Assembly (NCBI RefSeq): GCF_000735345.1
Contig: NZ_JMPJ01000033.1
Location: 1 to 64,000, forward strand
Origin: Ewingella americana ATCC 33852
GTDB taxonomy: Bacteria > Pseudomonadota > Gammaproteobacteria > Enterobacterales > Enterobacteriaceae
Direction: 5' to 3'
DNA length: 64,000 bases
Positions 10,284 through 20,702 of this stretch are shown piece after piece. Both the position numbers and the translations under genes were made by a program. Under the pieces are notes generated by a model that was not told the origin of the DNA, made no database searches, and was given only the letters and a program-made list of their open reading frames with translations. The stretch's first letter is position 1. Every line of letters starts with the position of its first letter.

Positions 10284-10299
10284 TGTAAACGTTTTCTTT
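10284..10299. promoter_or_regulatory. Gal operator-like site upstream of galS
   Basis: TGTAAACGTTTTCTTT matches the GalR/GalS operator pattern GTGkAAnCGnTTnCAC around its central CG. It lies three bases upstream of a CRP site. It fits autoregulation of galS, as known in E. coli. Confidence 0.6.
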
Positions 10300-10301
10300 C
10301 C

Positions 10302-10317
10302 TGTGACGAGATTCACG
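10302..10317. promoter_or_regulatory. CRP-binding site upstream of galS
   Basis: TGTGA-CGAGAT-TCACG: nine of the ten consensus half-site bases (TGTGA-N6-TCACA), with exact spacing. It fits cAMP-CRP control of galS. Confidence 0.75.
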
Positions 10318-10384
10318 CAGGTGTTTTCGCAAAATGTTTAGGATATCGCTCGTGCAGCGTTAGCCGATAAAAACAGGAAACACC

Positions 10385-10549
10385 ATGATCACTGTACTGC
10401 CGACTTTTTTCACCTCTTTGTTCTCCACCTGGGCACGAACTTTTGCATTCCCTCCTTATTGTTTTCAATCAGTTAACTCAATAAACCTGCCAACGCAGGC
10501 GCAGCCTTCATTGCCAGCATCTGGAGCGACCCATGGTCACCATTCGTGA
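10385..10549 (+). CDS. Possible 54-codon ORF overlapping the galS start
   Basis: ATG at 10385 follows a good ribosome site (ACAGGAAACACC). The frame stays open for 54 codons and its TGA (10547-10549) lies 15 bases inside galS, in another frame. The peptide is rich in Pro, Ser and Phe and has no recognised domain. It could be a leader peptide coupled to galS, or chance. Nothing in the sequence proves translation. Confidence 0.3.
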   Translation: MITVLPTFFTSLFSTWARTFAFPPYCFQSVNSINLPTQAQPSLPASGATHGHHS

Positions 10550-11579
10550 TGTGGCGAAGCTGGCCGGTGTGTCAGTGGCGACCGTTTCCCGCGTTTTAAA
10601 CAACCCCGCCATCGCCAGTAAAGAGGCGCGTGAGTTGGTGTTACACGCCGTGGCTGCGTTGGGTTATAGACCGAATGCTAACGCGCAGGCGCTGGCCACC
10701 CAAAGCAGTGACACCATCGGCGTGGTGGTGATGGACGTCTCCGATCCTTTCTTTGGCGCGCTAGTGAAAGCGGTAGATACCGTAGCGCAGCGCCACCAAA
10801 AATATGTGCTGATTGGCAACAGCTATCACGAGGCGGAGAAAGAGCGCCACGCGATAGAAGTGCTGATCCGCCAGCGCTGTAACGCCTTGGTTGTACACGC
10901 AAAAGCGCTGGACGACGACGAGCTTTCTCACTTCCTCAATCAGGTGCCGGGCATGGTGCTGATTAACCGGGTGATCCCCGGCTATGAGCATCGCTGCGTG
11001 TCGCTCAACAATGTCACCGGGGCTGAAATGGCGACCCGACTGCTGCTGTCGCAGGGGCATCAGCGCATCGGATACATCGGTTCTAACCACGGGATTGAAG
11101 ATGATTTGCAGCGCCAGCAGGGCTATTTGACAGCAATGACGCAGGGCACGTCAGTCTCAATGACGCAGACACGTCAGCCGCCGCCAGAAAGCTGGCGCGC
11201 GCAGGGCTCACCTGACCTGCAAGGTGGCGAAGCGGCGATGGTTGAGCTGTTGGGGCGCAACCTCCAGCTGAGCGCGGTGTTCGCCTATAACGACTCAATG
11301 GCCGCGGGCGCGCTGGCGGTGCTGAAGGAGAATGGCATCAGCGTGCCGCAGGATTTCTCACTGGTCGGCTTCGACGATATTCCTATTGCGCGCTACACCA
11401 GTCCGAAGCTCACCACCGTGCGCTATCCCATTGTTTCCATGGCGACATTAGCCACTGAGTTGGCTCTGAAAGGGGCTGCCAACCAGCTTGAAACCGGCGT
11501 GTCTCACTGTTTTATGCCGACCTTGGTCAGACGCCATTCGGTGGCACCTTGGCAAAATGTGGCACCGGTCACTTATTGA
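10533..11579 (+). CDS. galS: Galactose-responsive repressor GalS (LacI family)
   Basis: This DNA-binding isorepressor controls galactose transport and binds operators at mgl and its own promoter. The 348-residue protein has a LacI-type helix-turn-helix at 2-24 ([23 protein letters not shown]), then a periplasmic-binding-protein-like sugar domain. Long stretches match E. coli GalS, for example [19 protein letters not shown] and [16 protein letters not shown] (here VSHCF...). The position directly upstream of mglB favours GalS over GalR. Residues around [14 protein letters not shown] come from a short imperfect duplication (11134-11154 and 11158-11177) that lengthens a surface loop. The start has GGAG eight bases upstream. 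Confidence 0.93.
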   Translation: MVTIRDVAKLAGVSVATVSRVLNNPAIASKEARELVLHAVAALGYRPNANAQALATQSSDTIGVVVMDVSDPFFGALVKAVDTVAQRHQKYVLIGNSYHEAEKERHAIEVLIRQRCNALVVHAKALDDDELSHFLNQVPGMVLINRVIPGYEHRCVSLNNVTGAEMATRLLLSQGHQRIGYIGSNHGIEDDLQRQQGYLTAMTQGTSVSMTQTRQPPPESWRAQGSPDLQGGEAAMVELLGRNLQLSAVFAYNDSMAAGALAVLKENGISVPQDFSLVGFDDIPIARYTSPKLTTVRYPIVSMATLATELALKGAANQLETGVSHCFMPTLVRRHSVAPWQNVAPVTY

Positions 11580-11591
11580 CTAATTAGCGCC

Positions 11592-11607
11592 GTGTAACCG
11601 TTTTCAA
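11592..11607. promoter_or_regulatory. Gal operator at the mglB promoter
   Basis: GTGTAACCGTTTTCAA matches GTGkAAnCGnTTnCAC in 14 of 16 positions. Its centre is about 60 bases upstream of the predicted mglB start point, next to the CRP site, so GalS can compete with activation. Confidence 0.75.
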
Positions 11608-11609
11608 TC

Positions 11610-11625
11610 TGTGAGAACTTTCACA
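11610..11625. promoter_or_regulatory. CRP-binding site at the mglB promoter
   Basis: TGTGA-GAACTT-TCACA is a perfect consensus CRP site. Its centre (11617.5) lies 41.5 bases upstream of position 11659, the start point expected from the -10 box, which is the class II activator position. Confidence 0.85.
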
Positions 11626-11646
11626 GTTTATTAACATTGACGCCAT

Positions 11647-11652
11647 TATGAT
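11647..11652 (+). promoter_or_regulatory. mglB promoter -10 box
   Basis: TATGAT, with expected start near 11659. There is no good -35 box, as usual for a CRP-dependent promoter. The leader is about 175 bases long. Confidence 0.65.
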
Positions 11653-11833
11653 TCATTCGTTTTCGACATGATTCATTTTGTGTCCTTGTTACAGGACAGG
11701 TTTTCACAGCGAGTCAGGAAGTCATACGTCAAGGAAGGCAGGCACCGTTTCATTGTTGAGGCGCGGACGCACTGCTCCCGCAGGATTGCCGGTGCCACAC
11801 TCTGTACCACCCTACACAAAACCGGAGATATAA

Positions 11834-12832
11834 ATGAATAAGAAGGTCTTCACCCTGGCTACTCTGGCTGCAAGCATGATGTTTGGCGCTGCTGCTCATG
11901 CTGCTGATACCCGTATCGGTGTCACCGTTTATAAATATGATGACAACTTCATGTCCGAAGTTCGCAAAGCCATTCAGGAAGATGCGAAACAAGCTCCAAA
12001 CATCCAACTGCTGATGAATGACTCGCAAAACAGTCAATCAACGCAAAACGATCAGGTTGACGTCATGGTTGCAAAAGGCGTGAAAGCGCTGGCCATCAAC
12101 TTGGTTGACCCAGCTGCGGCCCCGGTCATTATTGCTAAAGCCAAAGGTGCTGGCATTCCGGTGGTGTTCTACAACAAAGAGCCATCACGCAAAGATTTGG
12201 ACAGCTACGACAAAGCCTATTATGTCGGTACTGACTCTAAAGAGTCTGGCGTGATTCAAGGCGAGTTGATTGCTAAACACTGGAAAGCGACTCCAGCTTG
12301 GGACCTGAACAAAGACGGCGTGATCCAATACGTGCTGCTGAAAGGCGAGCCGGGCCACCCTGACGCAGAAGCGCGTACCAAGTATGTGGTGAGCACGCTG
12401 AATGATAAAGAAGGTCTGAAAACTCAACAATTGCAGCTCGATACAGCAATGTGGGATACCGCTCAGGCTAAAGACAAAATGGACGCGTGGTTATCTGGCC
12501 CGAACGCTAACAAAATCGAAGTGGTTATCGCCAACAACGATGCGATGGCAATGGGTGCTGTAGAAGCGCTGAAAGCTCATAACAAAACCAGCATTCCTGT
12601 GTTCGGCGTTGACGCCTTGCCAGAAGCTCTGGCTCTGGTGAAATCTGGCGCAATGGCCGGTACCGTGCTGAACGATGCTAAAAATCAGGCTCAGGCGACA
12701 TTCGATCTGGCGAAGAATCTGGCTGACGGCAAACCTGCCGCCGACGGCACTAAATGGAAAGTTGAAAACAAAGTGGTACGTATTCCTTACGTAGCGGTAG
12801 ACCAATCTAACTTGGCTGACTTTACTAAATAA
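11834..12832 (+). CDS. mglB: D-galactose/methyl-galactoside-binding periplasmic protein
   Basis: The periplasmic receptor for galactose and glucose, feeding the MglAC transporter and Trg chemotaxis. The 332-residue precursor has a signal peptide ending AAAHA (about residue 23). The mature protein starts [17 protein letters not shown], the sugar-cleft strand with the stacking aromatic; the calcium-binding loop DLNKDGVIQ is intact. The length equals the E. coli protein. It is the first gene of mglBAC under the CRP/GalS promoter, and a 12-bp hairpin follows, which would protect its mRNA and raise its yield over the membrane parts. Confidence 0.97.
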   Translation: MNKKVFTLATLAASMMFGAAAHAADTRIGVTVYKYDDNFMSEVRKAIQEDAKQAPNIQLLMNDSQNSQSTQNDQVDVMVAKGVKALAINLVDPAAAPVIIAKAKGAGIPVVFYNKEPSRKDLDSYDKAYYVGTDSKESGVIQGELIAKHWKATPAWDLNKDGVIQYVLLKGEPGHPDAEARTKYVVSTLNDKEGLKTQQLQLDTAMWDTAQAKDKMDAWLSGPNANKIEVVIANNDAMAMGAVEALKAHNKTSIPVFGVDALPEALALVKSGAMAGTVLNDAKNQAQATFDLAKNLADGKPAADGTKWKVENKVVRIPYVAVDQSNLADFTK

Positions 12833-12945
12833 TCCAAAGATTACGGACAGACGAGTAAATAGCTAAATATATAGCTAAGCAGTGGCATTAATAAGCAGTG
12901 AAGTAATATCACGTTAATACCTGCATAACAGGAAGTGATGTCTTT

Positions 12946-12976
12946 ATACCGCCGGTCTATTACTGACCGGCGGTAT
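12946..12976 (+). repeat. Hairpin between mglB and mglA
   Basis: A perfect 12-bp stem, ATACCGCCGGTC, loop TATTACT, GACCGGCGGTAT, with no U-run. The place and GC-rich stem suggest a REP-like mRNA stabiliser or partial terminator that sets the ratio of binding protein to transporter. Confidence 0.6.
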
Positions 12977-13033
12977 TCATGACGTCAGGTATTAATATAA
13001 TCAGTTTCTCTTAATATTTAGCCAGGTATAACT

Positions 13034-14584
13034 ATGGCCGATATTCCTAAGCCTGACATCACGCAGACTGACGCTGCTGCCCCGCAGCCGCGCGAGTTTC
13101 TGCTGGAAATGAGCAATGTTAATAAATCATTTCCCGGCGTTAAGGCATTAGATAATGTGAATTTGAAAGTTCGACCGCACTCTATTCACGCGCTAATGGG
13201 CGAGAATGGGGCGGGTAAATCCACCTTATTGAAATGTCTTTTTGGCATCTACAGCAAAGATTCCGGCACCATTCTTTTCCAAGGTCAGGAAGTTAATTTT
13301 AAAAGTTCTAAAGAGGCGCTTGAGCAGGGCGTGTCGATGGTTCACCAAGAGTTGAATCTGGTGTTGCAGCGCACGGTCATGGACAACATGTGGCTGGGCC
13401 GCTACCCAACCAAAGGCTTCTTTGTTGACCAAGAGAAAATGCTCAAAGACACGCAGGCTATCTTCGATGAGCTAGATATTGATATCGACCCGCGTGAGAA
13501 AGTCGCCAAGCTTTCCGTTTCCCAGATGCAGATGATTGAGATTGCTAAAGCTTTCTCCTATAACGCGAAAATCGTGATTATGGATGAGCCAACCTCGTCT
13601 CTGACTGAGAAAGAGGTGAATCATCTGTTCACCATTATCCGCAAGCTGAAAGACCGTGGCTGCGGCATCGTCTACATCTCTCACAAGATGGAAGAGATTT
13701 TCCAGCTGTGCGACGAGATAACCATTTTGCGCGACGGCCAGTGGATCATGACCCAGTCACTGGAAGGTCTCGACATGGATAAAATCATCTCCATGATGGT
13801 AGGGCGTTCACTGAGTCAGCGTTTCCCAGACCGTCAGAATGTGCCGGGAGAGGTCATTCTGGAAGTCCGTAACCTGACCTCGCTGCGCCAGCCTTCAATC
13901 CGCGATATCTCCTTTGATTTGCACAAAGGGGAGATTCTGGGCATTGCCGGTCTGGTCGGGGCGAAGCGTACCGATATTGTCGAAACCCTGTTTGGTATCC
14001 GCGAAAAAGTCGCCGGAACCATCAAGTTGCATGGTAAGAAAATTAATAATCACAGCGCCAACGAAGCCATTAATCACGGCTTTGCCTTGGTGACTGAAGA
14101 GCGCCGTTCCACCGGTATTTATGCTTATCTCGATATCGGTTTTAACTCACTGATTTCAAATATTCGTAATTACAAAAACAAGATTGGCCTGTTGGATGTC
14201 AACCGGATGAAAAGCGATACCCAGTGGGTTATCGACTCCATGCGGGTGAAAACGCCGGGGCATCGCACCAGCATTGGTTCGCTGTCTGGGGGCAATCAGC
14301 AGAAAGTCATTATTGGGCGCTGGTTATTAACTCAGCCGGAAATATTAATGCTTGATGAACCTACGCGCGGTATTGACGTCGGGGCCAAGTTTGAAATTTA
14401 CCAGTTAATTACCGAGCTGGCGAAAAAAGAGAAGGGGATCATTATTATCTCCTCCGAAATGCCAGAGCTGTTGGGAATTACAGACAGAATATTGGTTATG
14501 AGCAATGGGCAGGTTGCGGGTATTGTGGAAACAAAAAATACTTCGCAGAATGAAATTTTACGCCTTGCATCCTTGCACCTCTAA
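13034..14584 (+). CDS. mglA: Galactose/methyl-galactoside ABC transporter ATPase
   Basis: The cytoplasmic ATPase of the Mgl importer: 516 residues with two ABC domains in tandem. The first has Walker [10 protein letters not shown] and Walker [12 protein letters not shown]; the second has a degenerate Walker A (GLVGAKRTD) but a full signature LSGGNQQKV and Walker [11 protein letters not shown]. This asymmetry is normal for the sugar-importer subfamily (MglA, RbsA). About 20 N-terminal residues precede the first domain. It is separated from mglB by 201 bases holding the hairpin and precedes mglC by 18 bases. Confidence 0.97.
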   Translation: MADIPKPDITQTDAAAPQPREFLLEMSNVNKSFPGVKALDNVNLKVRPHSIHALMGENGAGKSTLLKCLFGIYSKDSGTILFQGQEVNFKSSKEALEQGVSMVHQELNLVLQRTVMDNMWLGRYPTKGFFVDQEKMLKDTQAIFDELDIDIDPREKVAKLSVSQMQMIEIAKAFSYNAKIVIMDEPTSSLTEKEVNHLFTIIRKLKDRGCGIVYISHKMEEIFQLCDEITILRDGQWIMTQSLEGLDMDKIISMMVGRSLSQRFPDRQNVPGEVILEVRNLTSLRQPSIRDISFDLHKGEILGIAGLVGAKRTDIVETLFGIREKVAGTIKLHGKKINNHSANEAINHGFALVTEERRSTGIYAYLDIGFNSLISNIRNYKNKIGLLDVNRMKSDTQWVIDSMRVKTPGHRTSIGSLSGGNQQKVIIGRWLLTQPEILMLDEPTRGIDVGAKFEIYQLITELAKKEKGIIIISSEMPELLGITDRILVMSNGQVAGIVETKNTSQNEILRLASLHL

Positions 14585-14602
14585 TTTTTAAGGGTTCTTA
14601 TT

Positions 14603-15613
14603 ATGAAAGCATTAAATAAGAAAAGTATGCTCACTTATTTAAAAGAGGGCGGGATTTACGTTGTGTTGCTGGTGTTACTGGCAATTATCATTATTCAGGA
14701 CCCGACCTTCCTCAGTCTGGTCAACTTAAGCAATATTTTAACCCAGTCTTCAGTGCGCGTAATTATCGCCCTCGGCGTGGCCGGGCTGATTGTGACTCAG
14801 GGTACTGACCTGTCAGCCGGTCGTCAGGTCGGTTTGGCGGCGGTAGTTGCGGCAACTCTGTTGCAGGCAATGGACAACGTTAACAAGGTGTTCCCGCATC
14901 TTGAAGTCGTGCCTATTCCAGTGGTTATTCTGACCGTGTGTGTGATTGGCGCGCTGATTGGTTTGGTGAACGGTATCATCATCGCCTACCTCAACGTGAC
15001 GCCATTTATCACCACCTTGGGTACCATGATCATCGTCTACGGGATTAACTCACTCTATTACGACTATGTGGGTTCCTCTCCAGTGGCCGGTTTTGACCCA
15101 GGATTCTCCAGCTTCGCACAGGGCTTTATCCAACTGGGCGGCCTGAAGATCTCCTACATCACCTTCTACGCGTTGATTGCCATTGGCTTCGTTTGGATCC
15201 TGTGGAACAAAACTCGCTTTGGTAAAAACATCTTTGCCATCGGCGGTAACCCAGAAGCCGCCAAGGTTTCCGGCGTCAACGTACCGTTAAACCTGATCAT
15301 GATTTATGCGCTGTCCGGCGTGTTCTATGCCTTCGGCGGCTTGTTGGAAGCAGGGCGCATCGGCAGTGCCACCAACAACCTCGGCTTTATGTATGAGCTG
15401 GACGCCATCGCGGCCTGCGTGGTGGGCGGGGTATCCTTCGCCGGTGGCGTGGGTTCAGTGGCGGGCGTGGTTACGGGCGTGCTTATCTTCACCGTGATCA
15501 ACTACGGCCTGACCTATATCGGCGTGAACCCTTACTGGCAGTACATTATTAAAGGTTCGATTATTATCTTCGCGGTGGCGCTGGATTCACTGAAGTACGC
15601 CAAGAAGAAATAA
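14603..15613 (+). CDS. mglC: Galactose/methyl-galactoside ABC transporter permease
   Basis: Inner-membrane permease of the Mgl importer, 336 residues, with 8-10 hydrophobic helices and the family motif GTDLSAGRQVGL (the cytoplasmic loop that docks the ATPase). It has the same length as E. coli MglC and is the last gene of mglBAC. An AAGGGTTC ribosome site lies just ahead of the ATG. A strong bidirectional terminator follows. Confidence 0.97.
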   Translation: MKALNKKSMLTYLKEGGIYVVLLVLLAIIIIQDPTFLSLVNLSNILTQSSVRVIIALGVAGLIVTQGTDLSAGRQVGLAAVVAATLLQAMDNVNKVFPHLEVVPIPVVILTVCVIGALIGLVNGIIIAYLNVTPFITTLGTMIIVYGINSLYYDYVGSSPVAGFDPGFSSFAQGFIQLGGLKISYITFYALIAIGFVWILWNKTRFGKNIFAIGGNPEAAKVSGVNVPLNLIMIYALSGVFYAFGGLLEAGRIGSATNNLGFMYELDAIAACVVGGVSFAGGVGSVAGVVTGVLIFTVINYGLTYIGVNPYWQYIIKGSIIIFAVALDSLKYAKKK

Positions 15614-15658
15614 GGCTGGGAAGCAGGAAGAACCAACAACTAAAAAATCAGCAGTAAC

Positions 15659-15688
15659 AACAAGGGCGCTTCGGCGCCCTTGTTATTT
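15659..15688. terminator. Bidirectional terminator between mglC and sanA
   Basis: AACAAGGGCGC, tetraloop TTCG, GCGCCCTTGTT, followed by ATTTTA on the plus strand. An 11-bp stem between convergent genes. Confidence 0.85.
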
Positions 15689-15693
15689 TAGGG

Positions 15694-16662
<969 letters not shown>

Positions 16663-16856
16663 TTAGCGGCTAACGCTATGCTCTATCGCTTCCCTGAGTC
16701 GCTGCTGGAAATCAGGAATTCAAGGCTACTTGACCAATCGACACCATGCAATAAGCACGGCTCCGTATCTCGGGGCTTCGCGGAATATTTCAGCAACATT
16801 GCTGTAATTACTTCGCGCGGTGGAAGCTGCATTCCAATTTTGTCACCAAACGGCAT

Positions 16857-16889
16857 AAAAAAAGGGCCAGTGCAGAAGCTGCATGGCCC
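16857..16889 (-). terminator. maeA terminator
   Basis: Read on the minus strand: GGGCCA-TGCAG, loop CTT, CTGCA-c-TGGCCC, then seven T. A classic Rho-independent terminator 29 bases after maeA. Confidence 0.88.
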
Positions 16890-16917
16890 GATGTTTTATG
16901 GCGTTAGTCCGCGAAAA

Positions 16918-18615
16918 TTAGAACGACGTGCGTTTGTAATCGCGGTACTGCGGTGCCCAGAAATTGTGTTCGATGGCTTTTGACAGCGCATCTTCAGAGG
17001 TCACCATCGCCACGCCTTGCAACTGCGCGGCTTTACCCACTTCCATGGCGATGCATTTAGACACGCCCTGAATGTCATTGACGTCTGGCAGCAGGGAGCC
17101 CACGCCATCCGTCGCCAGCGGTGAACACTCGGCCAGCGCGCGGCTCGCGGCCATCAGCATCTCATCAGTCACGCGGGTTGCACCCGATGCCACGACGCCC
17201 AAGCCGATGCCCGGGAAGATGTACGAGTTGTTGCACTGGGCGATTGGGTAGACTTTCTCTTTGTAAGTCACCGGAGAGAACGGGCTGCCGGTCGCGACCA
17301 GCGCGTTGCCGTCGGTCCAAGTGATGATATCCACCGGCTGGGCTTCCACGCGAGAAGTCGGGTTGCTCAGTGGCATCACGATTGGGCGTTCGCAGTGCTT
17401 ATGCATCTCGCGGATAAGCTCCTCGGTGAACAAGCCCGGCTGGCCGGAAACGCCAATCAGCACGGTCGGTTTCGCATGGCGAACCACGTCCAGCAGGGAG
17501 ATACTGTCGTTATCCAAGCCCCAATCGGAGAGATCGGCGCTTTTTTGCGTCAGCTTGCTCTGGAAATCTAACAGGTTTGGCAGTTTGTCGGTCAGCAGGC
17601 CGAAACGGTCAACCATGAAGATGCGCGCGCGGGCTTCTTCGTCGCTCAGACCTTCTGCTTTCATACCGGCGATGATCTGCTCGGCGATACCACAACCGGC
17701 AGAACCTGCACCCAAGAAGGTGACAGTTTGGTCGCGCAGGCGGCAACCTGCGGCTTTACTGGCGGCAATCAGGCTGCCGAGCGTTACTGACGCGGTGCCT
17801 TGAATGTCATCATTGAAGCAACAAAGCTCGTCGCGGTAGCGCGTCAGCAGCGGCATGGCGTTTTTCTGCGCGAAGTCTTCAAACTGCAACAGCACGTTCG
17901 GCCAGCGCACTTTTACGGCTTCAATGAACATGTTAACGAATTCGTAGTATTCGTCGCCGGTGATACGCGGATGGCGCCAGCCCATGTACAGCGGGTCATT
18001 CAGCAGCTGCGGGTTGTTAGTGCCCACGTCGAGAACCACTGGCAGGGTGTAAGCTGGGCTAATGCCGCCACAGGCGGTGTACAGCGACAGTTTACCAATC
18101 GGAATGCCCATGCCGCCGATGCCCTGATCGCCAAGGCCGAGGATACGTTCGCCGTCAGTCACCACCACCACTTTTACGTGCTGTTTGGTGGCGTTCTGCA
18201 ACATATCGTCGATGTGAGCGCGGTTCGGGTAGGAGATAAACAGGCCGCGGGCGCGACGGTAGATATCAGAGAAATGCTCGCAGGCTTCGCCAACGGTTGG
18301 GGTGTAAATCACCGGCATCATTTCACTGAGGTGGGAGTCGATCAGGCGGTAAAACAGGGTTTCGTTGGTGTCCTGAATGTTGCGCAGATAAATGTGTTTA
18401 TCGATATCGCTTTTGAAGTCTTGAAACTGGCGGTAAGCACGTTCGGCTTGTTCTTCTATGGTTTCAACGGCTTCCGGCAGCAGTCCATGCAAGTTAAAGT
18501 TGTTGCGTTCTTCTTCTGTGAAGGCACTACCTTTATTCAGCAGCGGGAATTCAAGCAGGATTGGGCCAGCATGTGGAATATACAGCGGGCGTTTACTCTC
18601 GTATTCAAGTTCCAT
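16918..18615 (-). CDS. maeA: NAD-dependent malic enzyme
   Basis: It decarboxylates malate to pyruvate with NAD+ (oxaloacetate-decarboxylating malate dehydrogenase, formerly SfcA). Its 565 residues equal the E. coli length. Visible parts are the N-terminal malic domain with YTPTVGEAC, the catalytic Lys in [21 protein letters not shown], the metal-binding FEDF, and the NAD fold [13 protein letters not shown]. It lies between sanA and cdd, which are neighbours in E. coli, so it is an insertion relative to that order. It has its own terminator. The 285 bases before cdd's end hold its promoter; no operator could be named. Confidence 0.97.
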   Translation of the reverse strand: MELEYESKRPLYIPHAGPILLEFPLLNKGSAFTEEERNNFNLHGLLPEAVETIEEQAERAYRQFQDFKSDIDKHIYLRNIQDTNETLFYRLIDSHLSEMMPVIYTPTVGEACEHFSDIYRRARGLFISYPNRAHIDDMLQNATKQHVKVVVVTDGERILGLGDQGIGGMGIPIGKLSLYTACGGISPAYTLPVVLDVGTNNPQLLNDPLYMGWRHPRITGDEYYEFVNMFIEAVKVRWPNVLLQFEDFAQKNAMPLLTRYRDELCCFNDDIQGTASVTLGSLIAASKAAGCRLRDQTVTFLGAGSAGCGIAEQIIAGMKAEGLSDEEARARIFMVDRFGLLTDKLPNLLDFQSKLTQKSADLSDWGLDNDSISLLDVVRHAKPTVLIGVSGQPGLFTEELIREMHKHCERPIVMPLSNPTSRVEAQPVDIITWTDGNALVATGSPFSPVTYKEKVYPIAQCNNSYIFPGIGLGVVASGATRVTDEMLMAASRALAECSPLATDGVGSLLPDVNDIQGVSKCIAMEVGKAAQLQGVAMVTSEDALSKAIEHNFWAPQYRDYKRTSF

Positions 18616-18848
18616 TGATTTTACTCTTCGGCTATCGGAGCGGGTTGCTGTTTTCTTATTATTTACTATCTCAGGGAGCTGATCCTAAAAGATAAAGTAA
18701 ATATGTACAGTATTTGTTATCAGCCTATGACGAAAGGCAGAGGAAATGTGATTTGTGTCCTATTTCTGCACAGAAGGGTAACAACGGAAAATAACTATTT
18801 CAAATGCCAGACGGGGAAAGGGAATTAGGTAACTAAAAAAAGTGATTT

Positions 18849-18884
18849 CCGACGACAGATATTGGATTTAACAGCCGTCGTCGG
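18849..18884 (-). terminator. Weak hairpin after cdd
   Basis: On the minus strand CCGACGAC, a 20-base loop, GTCGTCGG, then AAATCACTTTTTTTAG. The U-run is seven bases from the stem, so efficiency is doubtful. The rest of the region 18616-18848 holds the maeA promoter without recognisable sites. Confidence 0.45.
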
Positions 18885-18900
18885 GGGAACAAATAACAAT

Positions 18901-19785
18901 TTACAGCGTAATTGCGCTTAATTCTTGGCAGCCCAAAGCGGCGAGGGTTGCGCGGGTGGCATCGTGCTGGCTGACCAGCGGCTGGTGGCGTTCGACAATC
19001 ACCGCCCGGCGGATTTTCAGACAATCTTCACCCGACAGATTAAGCAAAATCAGCGCCCCTTGCAGCGGTGGCAGGCTCGGGTTGAACGCAGCGTTCTCCG
19101 CATAGCGCCCGGCGAAAATCTTGCCATTTTCCGTTTCCAGCGCGACGCCGCTGTGTGACTGGCTATAAGGTGCGTGGCTCTGGTTACAAGCATCCAAAGC
19201 CTGCTGGCTGAGGGCATCTTGCTCTGCAATCTGGTAGCCGTGATTGACCTTGTCCATCAGCAGCGTGGTGATATCCAAGTCTTTCGGGCCGAAGGAGTAA
19301 GGCAGGTAATCGCCCAAGGTCGCGACATCGCGGTCCGGCAGATGAATATTCAACTCGGTTCCGCTGTTCAGCTCATTCATAAACTGACGGCAGTGGCCGC
19401 ACGGCGTGTAGTTGACGGTAATTGACGCCAGTTTGGCTTCTCCGCGCAGCCACGCGTGAGTCACCGCAGACTGCTCGGCGTGTACGGTTTGCTGCATTGA
19501 AGCTCCGCTGAACTCCATATTGGCACCAAAGTACAAATTGCCTGAAACACCCCGCGCTACGGCACCCACGTGGAAATGGGAGATAGGCGTCAGGGAGCAG
19601 GCGGCGGCCAGCGGCAGCAGTGAAAACGCCAATGCATCATCATCCAGCCCCGTTTGCGCTTTAACGTTCGCGACCTGTTCGGCTGTCAACATGGCCGGGA
19701 AGTCGTCACGGCTGAGCAACGGTTCGAGTGCGGTCTGAAGAGTGGCGGGCAGTGTGGCGAATGCGTCGAGGAAACGAGAATGCAT
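18901..19785 (-). CDS. cdd: Cytidine deaminase
   Basis: It deaminates cytidine and deoxycytidine to uridine and deoxyuridine in pyrimidine salvage. The 294-residue protein is the dimeric, large bacterial form with a catalytic N-terminal half and a degenerate C-terminal half. The zinc ligands His102, Cys129 and Cys132 and the proton-shuttle Glu104 (VHAEQ; TPCGHC) occupy the E. coli positions. A CRP-type site lies 59-74 bases upstream of the start, in line with CRP/CytR control known in E. coli. Confidence 0.97.
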   Translation of the reverse strand: MHSRFLDAFATLPATLQTALEPLLSRDDFPAMLTAEQVANVKAQTGLDDDALAFSLLPLAAACSLTPISHFHVGAVARGVSGNLYFGANMEFSGASMQQTVHAEQSAVTHAWLRGEAKLASITVNYTPCGHCRQFMNELNSGTELNIHLPDRDVATLGDYLPYSFGPKDLDITTLLMDKVNHGYQIAEQDALSQQALDACNQSHAPYSQSHSGVALETENGKIFAGRYAENAAFNPSLPPLQGALILLNLSGEDCLKIRRAVIVERHQPLVSQHDATRATLAALGCQELSAITL

Positions 19786-19843
19786 GAGTGTGATCCTTCA
19801 GGATTTACGGGAAATCATTCTATGAGTCTTTGTGGGATTATTG

Positions 19844-19859
19844 TGTGACGAGAATCACT
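19844..19859. promoter_or_regulatory. CRP-binding site upstream of cdd
   Basis: TGTGA-CGAGAA-TCACT matches the CRP consensus at nine of ten half-site bases. In E. coli cdd is activated by CRP and repressed by CytR; I did not find the companion sites. Confidence 0.6.
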
Positions 19860-19950
19860 ATTTTTATGAAATGAGGTGATGTTGTTGCAGTAATGCGAGA
19901 TATCTCGCAAGTTTCGGCGATGCCCGCGTGGAATTGCATTGCATTCGGCA

Positions 19951-19976
19951 ATAAAAAAAACGACCCGAAGGTCGCT
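19951..19976 (-). terminator. Terminator of artPIQM
   Basis: GCGACC, loop TTCG, GGTCGT followed by a run of T on the minus strand, and also CTTTTTC on the plus strand. Core stem CGACC/GGTCG at 19961-19974. It lies 57 bases after artM. Confidence 0.82.
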
Positions 19977-20033
19977 TTTTCAATTTGGCAGCAATGTGCA
20001 GCAATCACGCTTGGGTTGCTGCTTACTTAAAGC

Positions 20034-20702
20034 TTAGTTGCGGCGCTCAAAGGCCAACGCGCGGCGCTCGATCAGACGCATCATCAGCGTCAGCAAGCCG
20101 TTCACACACAGATAAACCAGACCCGCCGCGCCAAACACCATCACATCATAGGTCCGGCCATACATTAATTGGCTGTGGCCCATCACGTCCATCAGGGTAA
20201 TGGTGTACGCCAGCGAGGTACTTTTAAACACCAACACCACTTCGTTCGAATAGGACGAAAGGGCACGTTTAAAGGCAAACGGCAGCAGGATGCGCAGCGA
20301 CTGTTTCTTCGACATGCCCAACGCTTCGCAAGATTGCCACTGACCCGACGGGATAGCGCGCACCGCACCGGCAAACAGCTGAGTTGTATAAGCCGCGCTG
20401 TTCAGCGCCAGCGCAACCATGGCGCATAGCCAAGGCTGAGACAGCAAGTCCCACAACCACGGAATTTCGCGAATCGAAGGGAACTGGCCCGGCCCGTAAT
20501 AGATAAGGAAGATCTGCACCAGCAGCGGCGTGCCGGTGAACAGCGTGATGTAACCTTTCACTATTTGGCTGAGTACCGGCACCTTGAGTGTCAGCACCAC
20601 GGTGAAAATCAGCGCCAGCAGCAGGGCGACGATCAGCGCCGCAATGGTCAGAGTCAGGCTGGTGTGCAGCCCTTTGACAACTTCGGGTAAGTAATCCCAC
20701 AT
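20034..20702 (-). CDS. artM: Arginine ABC transporter permease ArtM
   Basis: One of two inner-membrane permeases of the high-affinity arginine importer. It has 222 residues, five hydrophobic helices and the permease EAA loop (SCEALGMSKKQSLRILLPFA). Its ATG shares one base with the artQ stop codon (TGATG), so translation is coupled. It is the last gene of artPIQM and is followed by a terminator. Confidence 0.96.
   Translation of the reverse strand: MWDYLPEVVKGLHTSLTLTIAALIVALLLALIFTVVLTLKVPVLSQIVKGYITLFTGTPLLVQIFLIYYGPGQFPSIREIPWLWDLLSQPWLCAMVALALNSAAYTTQLFAGAVRAIPSGQWQSCEALGMSKKQSLRILLPFAFKRALSSYSNEVVLVFKSTSLAYTITLMDVMGHSQLMYGRTYDVMVFGAAGLVYLCVNGLLTLMMRLIERRALAFERRN

Noticed and set aside
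13034-14584. Degenerate second Walker A of MglA as a sign of a pseudogene
   Set aside because: This asymmetry is normal in the MglA/RbsA subfamily and the frame is intact.
17800-18618. 272-codon open frame opposite maeA
   Set aside because: Same reason: fully inside a conserved gene on the other strand, no family resemblance.
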